From Palsa-506 sp963755815 (lineage in GTDB: Bacteria; Actinomycetota; Actinomycetes; Streptosporangiales; Streptosporangiaceae): a DNA stretch of 64,000 nt. The translations under genes were made by a program, and so were the position numbers. The DNA lies in NCBI GenBank assembly GCA_963755815.1, contig CAVWLF010000010.1, positions 434,001 to 498,000 of the forward strand, written 5' to 3'. The notes below the pieces were generated by a model. That model saw only the letters and a program-made list of their open reading frames with translations. It searched no databases and had not been told where the DNA came from. Shown piece by piece: positions 62,096-64,000 of the stretch. Every line of letters begins with the position of its first letter. The stretch's first letter is position 1.

Positions 62096-62397
62096 CGTTA
62101 CACCTGGCCTGCGCAGCCCATCGAGAACACCGGGCCATGTCGGTCACGCTCGGGCGGGTGCGATCAGCGCCCAGACCACTTACCGGCCCTGCGGGCGCCC
62201 TCGCCGGGCAGTTGCTGCTGCCGGCACGCCCCGGCCAGCCCGCCGTCGACATCGCCTATGTCAGCTGCCACAACGTGCAGATCTTCAACGGCGACAACCG
62301 GCATCCGCAGCGCAAGGATGGCAGACCGCACGCCGCTGCGGCCCAAAGCGCTCCAGAACGAGCATTATCCGGGCTCGAAGCTGCGGAGGCTGCGGCG
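62096..62397. other. Intergenic stretch without a recognised gene
   Basis: Between the two minus-strand genes. A 90-codon rightward frame (ending 62412) carries AYVSCHNVQIFNGDNRHPQR, which resembles nothing I know, and it overlaps the DUF2075 gene end. No clear hairpin or promoter pair is visible. It must contain the M20 gene's upstream signals, since that gene starts at 62095. Confidence 0.4.
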
Positions 62398-64000
62398 TCA
62401 CGGGACAAGTGACCGGAGCATGTCGCGTGTCTCGGGATCGGCGGAGTAGATGATCGTCCCGATCATTCCGCGGGTCAGCAGCACCTTGTAGACGTTCCGG
62501 ACGAGTCTTTCGAATTCATGATCAGTCACCCTGGTCCGGCTACGGAGGTCGGGATCCTTGTTGGCGTCTCGGACCGCGGCCCACCGTCCGTCGCGCCAGA
62601 CGAGGTCGGGTCCGACAATGACCCCGTTCCAGTCGTATTCGAATCCCTGAGCCGTGTACACACAGCCGACCTGCCCGAATCCGGCTGGATCGGTTGCCCA
62701 GAGCGCCGAGGGCGGCGCGCCACCCACGGCGCGGTCACCGCGCAGATTCCACGGCCGGGACCAGTCGCCGATCACGACGTCAGGCACCAGCGATCCGTCC
62801 GGGCGAGGATCACTCCACGGCCAGCAGAATCCGGCCGCCATCCGAGCTCCGTAACCGGCCTCAAGCCGTCCTTGGAGCAGGTGTTCCATCTCCTGCGGGG
62901 TCTCGGCGACCTGCACGCTGAACGCGGGATCACCAGCCCAGGGCAGCGGTCCGCCGGGAGCGAGGCCCAGCAGCCGCCGGACCCACTCGACATAGGCTTC
63001 GCTTCCCCCGCAGCGGAACTGGTCCTCCAGTGAGATCTTCCGGACGGCAAGCCCAAGCTTCATGGCATGAGCCTCGATCTCATCAACTGTCCCGAGTTCA
63101 CCCGGCCGCACCACCTGATGCTCGTCCAGCAGGAACACGGGCACTCGCGCAGCCGACATCAGCTCGTCAATCTGCGCCCGGCCGCTGCGGAACCTGGCCG
63201 GGGTATACCGGTCAACCGAGGTCTCCCTGATCCGGTGGGCCTCGTCCAGGATCAGAACCTCTAGGTCGTTGGGCTCGGCAGCGATGAACTGATTGAAGTA
63301 CTTGAACAGGCTCTGCGTCCTCGATGAGCCCTTGCCGGCCACCTTCCGCAGCGTCTGGGTGAAGGACCGGGACCCGGTCGCATGCACGACGGTCCGCCCC
63401 CGGCGGGCGAGTTCGCCGAGCAGCGACAGCGCGATCACGCTCTTGCCGCTGCCGGGTCCTCCGGCGACGATGACGACGGTCTTGGAGTTGCCGGCCCGCG
63501 CGGCTTCGGTTGCGTGCAGCACGAGCCTGAACGCCAGCTGCTGCTGGTCGAGCAGGATGAATTGCTCGCGGTCGCGGATCTCGGCGGCCGCCACTGACAG
63601 CAACTGCCGGCTCGGGGCGATCCGCGAACTCAGGAACATGTCGGCGTACGGGGCACCTGGGGCATCGCTGGCGAGACGTGACCGCAGGAAGTCGATGAAC
63701 TCCGATCGCCGTTCGCCCGTAAACAGCCGGGCGTAGCCCGACTCGGCACGCTGGCGCAGCGCTGCTATGCCATGTTCGGTCGCGTTGTGCAGGTACGCCA
63801 CTCCGGACACGGTCTCGTCGTCGTCCTGCAGGGCTGGCATGAAGTCGACCAGGTACTGGCAATACCCGCTGACCTGGTCAAGCGGATGGAGCCTGGGGTG
63901 GTGGCCATAGCCGTCGATCGTGACCATCGCGGGATCGTCTTCGTAGAGTTCCGCGCCGCTCCATTGCTTCAGCTCGACCACGACGTAGGACGCCGTGCCG
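62398..64000 (-). CDS. DUF2075 ATPase/helicase-like protein, 5' end cut by window
   Basis: The C-terminal 530 or more residues of a DUF2075 protein. The visible N-terminal part is a PD-(D/E)XK-like nuclease half: YVVVELKQWSGAEL (E.K motif) and VDGYGHHPRLHPLDQVSGYCQYL, then an AAA/SF1-like ATPase with Walker A AGGPGSGKSVIALSLL, Walker B VLILDEAHRIRE, and the DUF2075 end with YTAQGFEYDWNGVIVGPDLV and VYKVLLTRGMIGTIIY. The frame runs off at 64000 in TASYVVVEL, so the start lies outside. Such proteins are found in defence islands and DNA repair contexts; none of the neighbours supports either. Confidence 0.9.
   Translation of the reverse strand, partial: GTASYVVVELKQWSGAELYEDDPAMVTIDGYGHHPRLHPLDQVSGYCQYLVDFMPALQDDDETVSGVAYLHNATEHGIAALRQRAESGYARLFTGERRSEFIDFLRSRLASDAPGAPYADMFLSSRIAPSRQLLSVAAAEIRDREQFILLDQQQLAFRLVLHATEAARAGNSKTVVIVAGGPGSGKSVIALSLLGELARRGRTVVHATGSRSFTQTLRKVAGKGSSRTQSLFKYFNQFIAAEPNDLEVLILDEAHRIRETSVDRYTPARFRSGRAQIDELMSAARVPVFLLDEHQVVRPGELGTVDEIEAHAMKLGLAVRKISLEDQFRCGGSEAYVEWVRRLLGLAPGGPLPWAGDPAFSVQVAETPQEMEHLLQGRLEAGYGARMAAGFCWPWSDPRPDGSLVPDVVIGDWSRPWNLRGDRAVGGAPPSALWATDPAGFGQVGCVYTAQGFEYDWNGVIVGPDLVWRDGRWAAVRDANKDPDLRSRTRVTDHEFERLVRNVYKVLLTRGMIGTIIYSADPETRDMLRSLVP

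Noticed and set aside
62398..64000. Defence island with the DUF2075 ATPase
   Set aside because: The only neighbours visible are an M20 peptidase and MerR genes; the 5' side lies outside the window, so no defence claim is justified.

Overview
The window is very GC-rich chromosomal DNA (one AT-rich island near 2.9 kb excepted) from an actinomycete, probably Streptosporangiales or Catenulisporales-like. Support comes from CGNR zinc-finger regulators, a DUF397 protein, maleylpyruvate-isomerase/DinB-like proteins, DrrAB-type exporters, an NHEJ-type ATP-dependent ligase, frequent GTGA/ATGA start-stop overlaps and apparently leaderless promoters. There are no tRNA, rRNA, CRISPR, phage or IS genes that I can see. 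Much of it looks like accessory chromosome: regulators paired with exporters or small enzymes, plus gene relics.

Regions. 0-5.4 kb: cut-off DUF4397 secreted protein, unknown exported protein, relic of an NB-ARC/TPR-type protein with a GGACGTCTG-rich array, AT-rich island, CGNR regulator, cold-shock protein with strong terminators, DinB-like protein. 5.6-11.9 kb: VOC protein, badly frameshifted allantoicase and allantoinase, then a TetR gene divergent from a DrrAB-type ABC exporter with three tandem GTAC-N3-GTAC operators between. 11.9-18.7 kb: prolyl oligopeptidase, DUF397, amidohydrolase, DNA ligase, alpha/beta hydrolase and aldo/keto reductase. 18.7-25.9 kb: MarR-MFS-cytidylate-kinase-like operon with a clear operator, an unknown protein, a membrane gene pair, a DinB-like protein, a VOC relic, a HAD protein lacking its cap, and a GYD protein.

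26.0-30.7 kb holds the most unusual locus: an FHA membrane protein, a DUF4407-Ser/Thr kinase fusion and an unrecognised 283-residue protein, all on one strand; it reads as a membrane phospho-signalling module. 30.8-44.8 kb: TetR and LuxR regulators with small monooxygenase-like proteins, two DHA2 exporters, an APC permease, SnoaL and SDR proteins divergent from MarR, a class-B-like acid phosphatase, an EamA transporter back-to-back with a second CGNR regulator (start codons overlap), a SIMPL protein and a 2OG-Fe(II) oxygenase. 44.9-57.1 kb: membrane-anchored propeller, RCK potassium channel, orphan FtsX-like permease, hydrolase, two related small membrane proteins, a histidine kinase/response regulator pair and an MMPL transporter. 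57.1-64 kb: secreted-protein relic, HTH-nucleotidyltransferase with a 47-residue partner, two MerR genes, an M20 peptidase and a DUF2075 ATPase cut by the window edge.

One-base indels break about a dozen genes, clustered at 0-15.6 kb and 56.5-60.7 kb, often in C/G runs and usually as apparent deletions. Reading frames between are clean. I cannot tell assembly error from recent decay; catalytic motifs survive in the broken allantoin genes.
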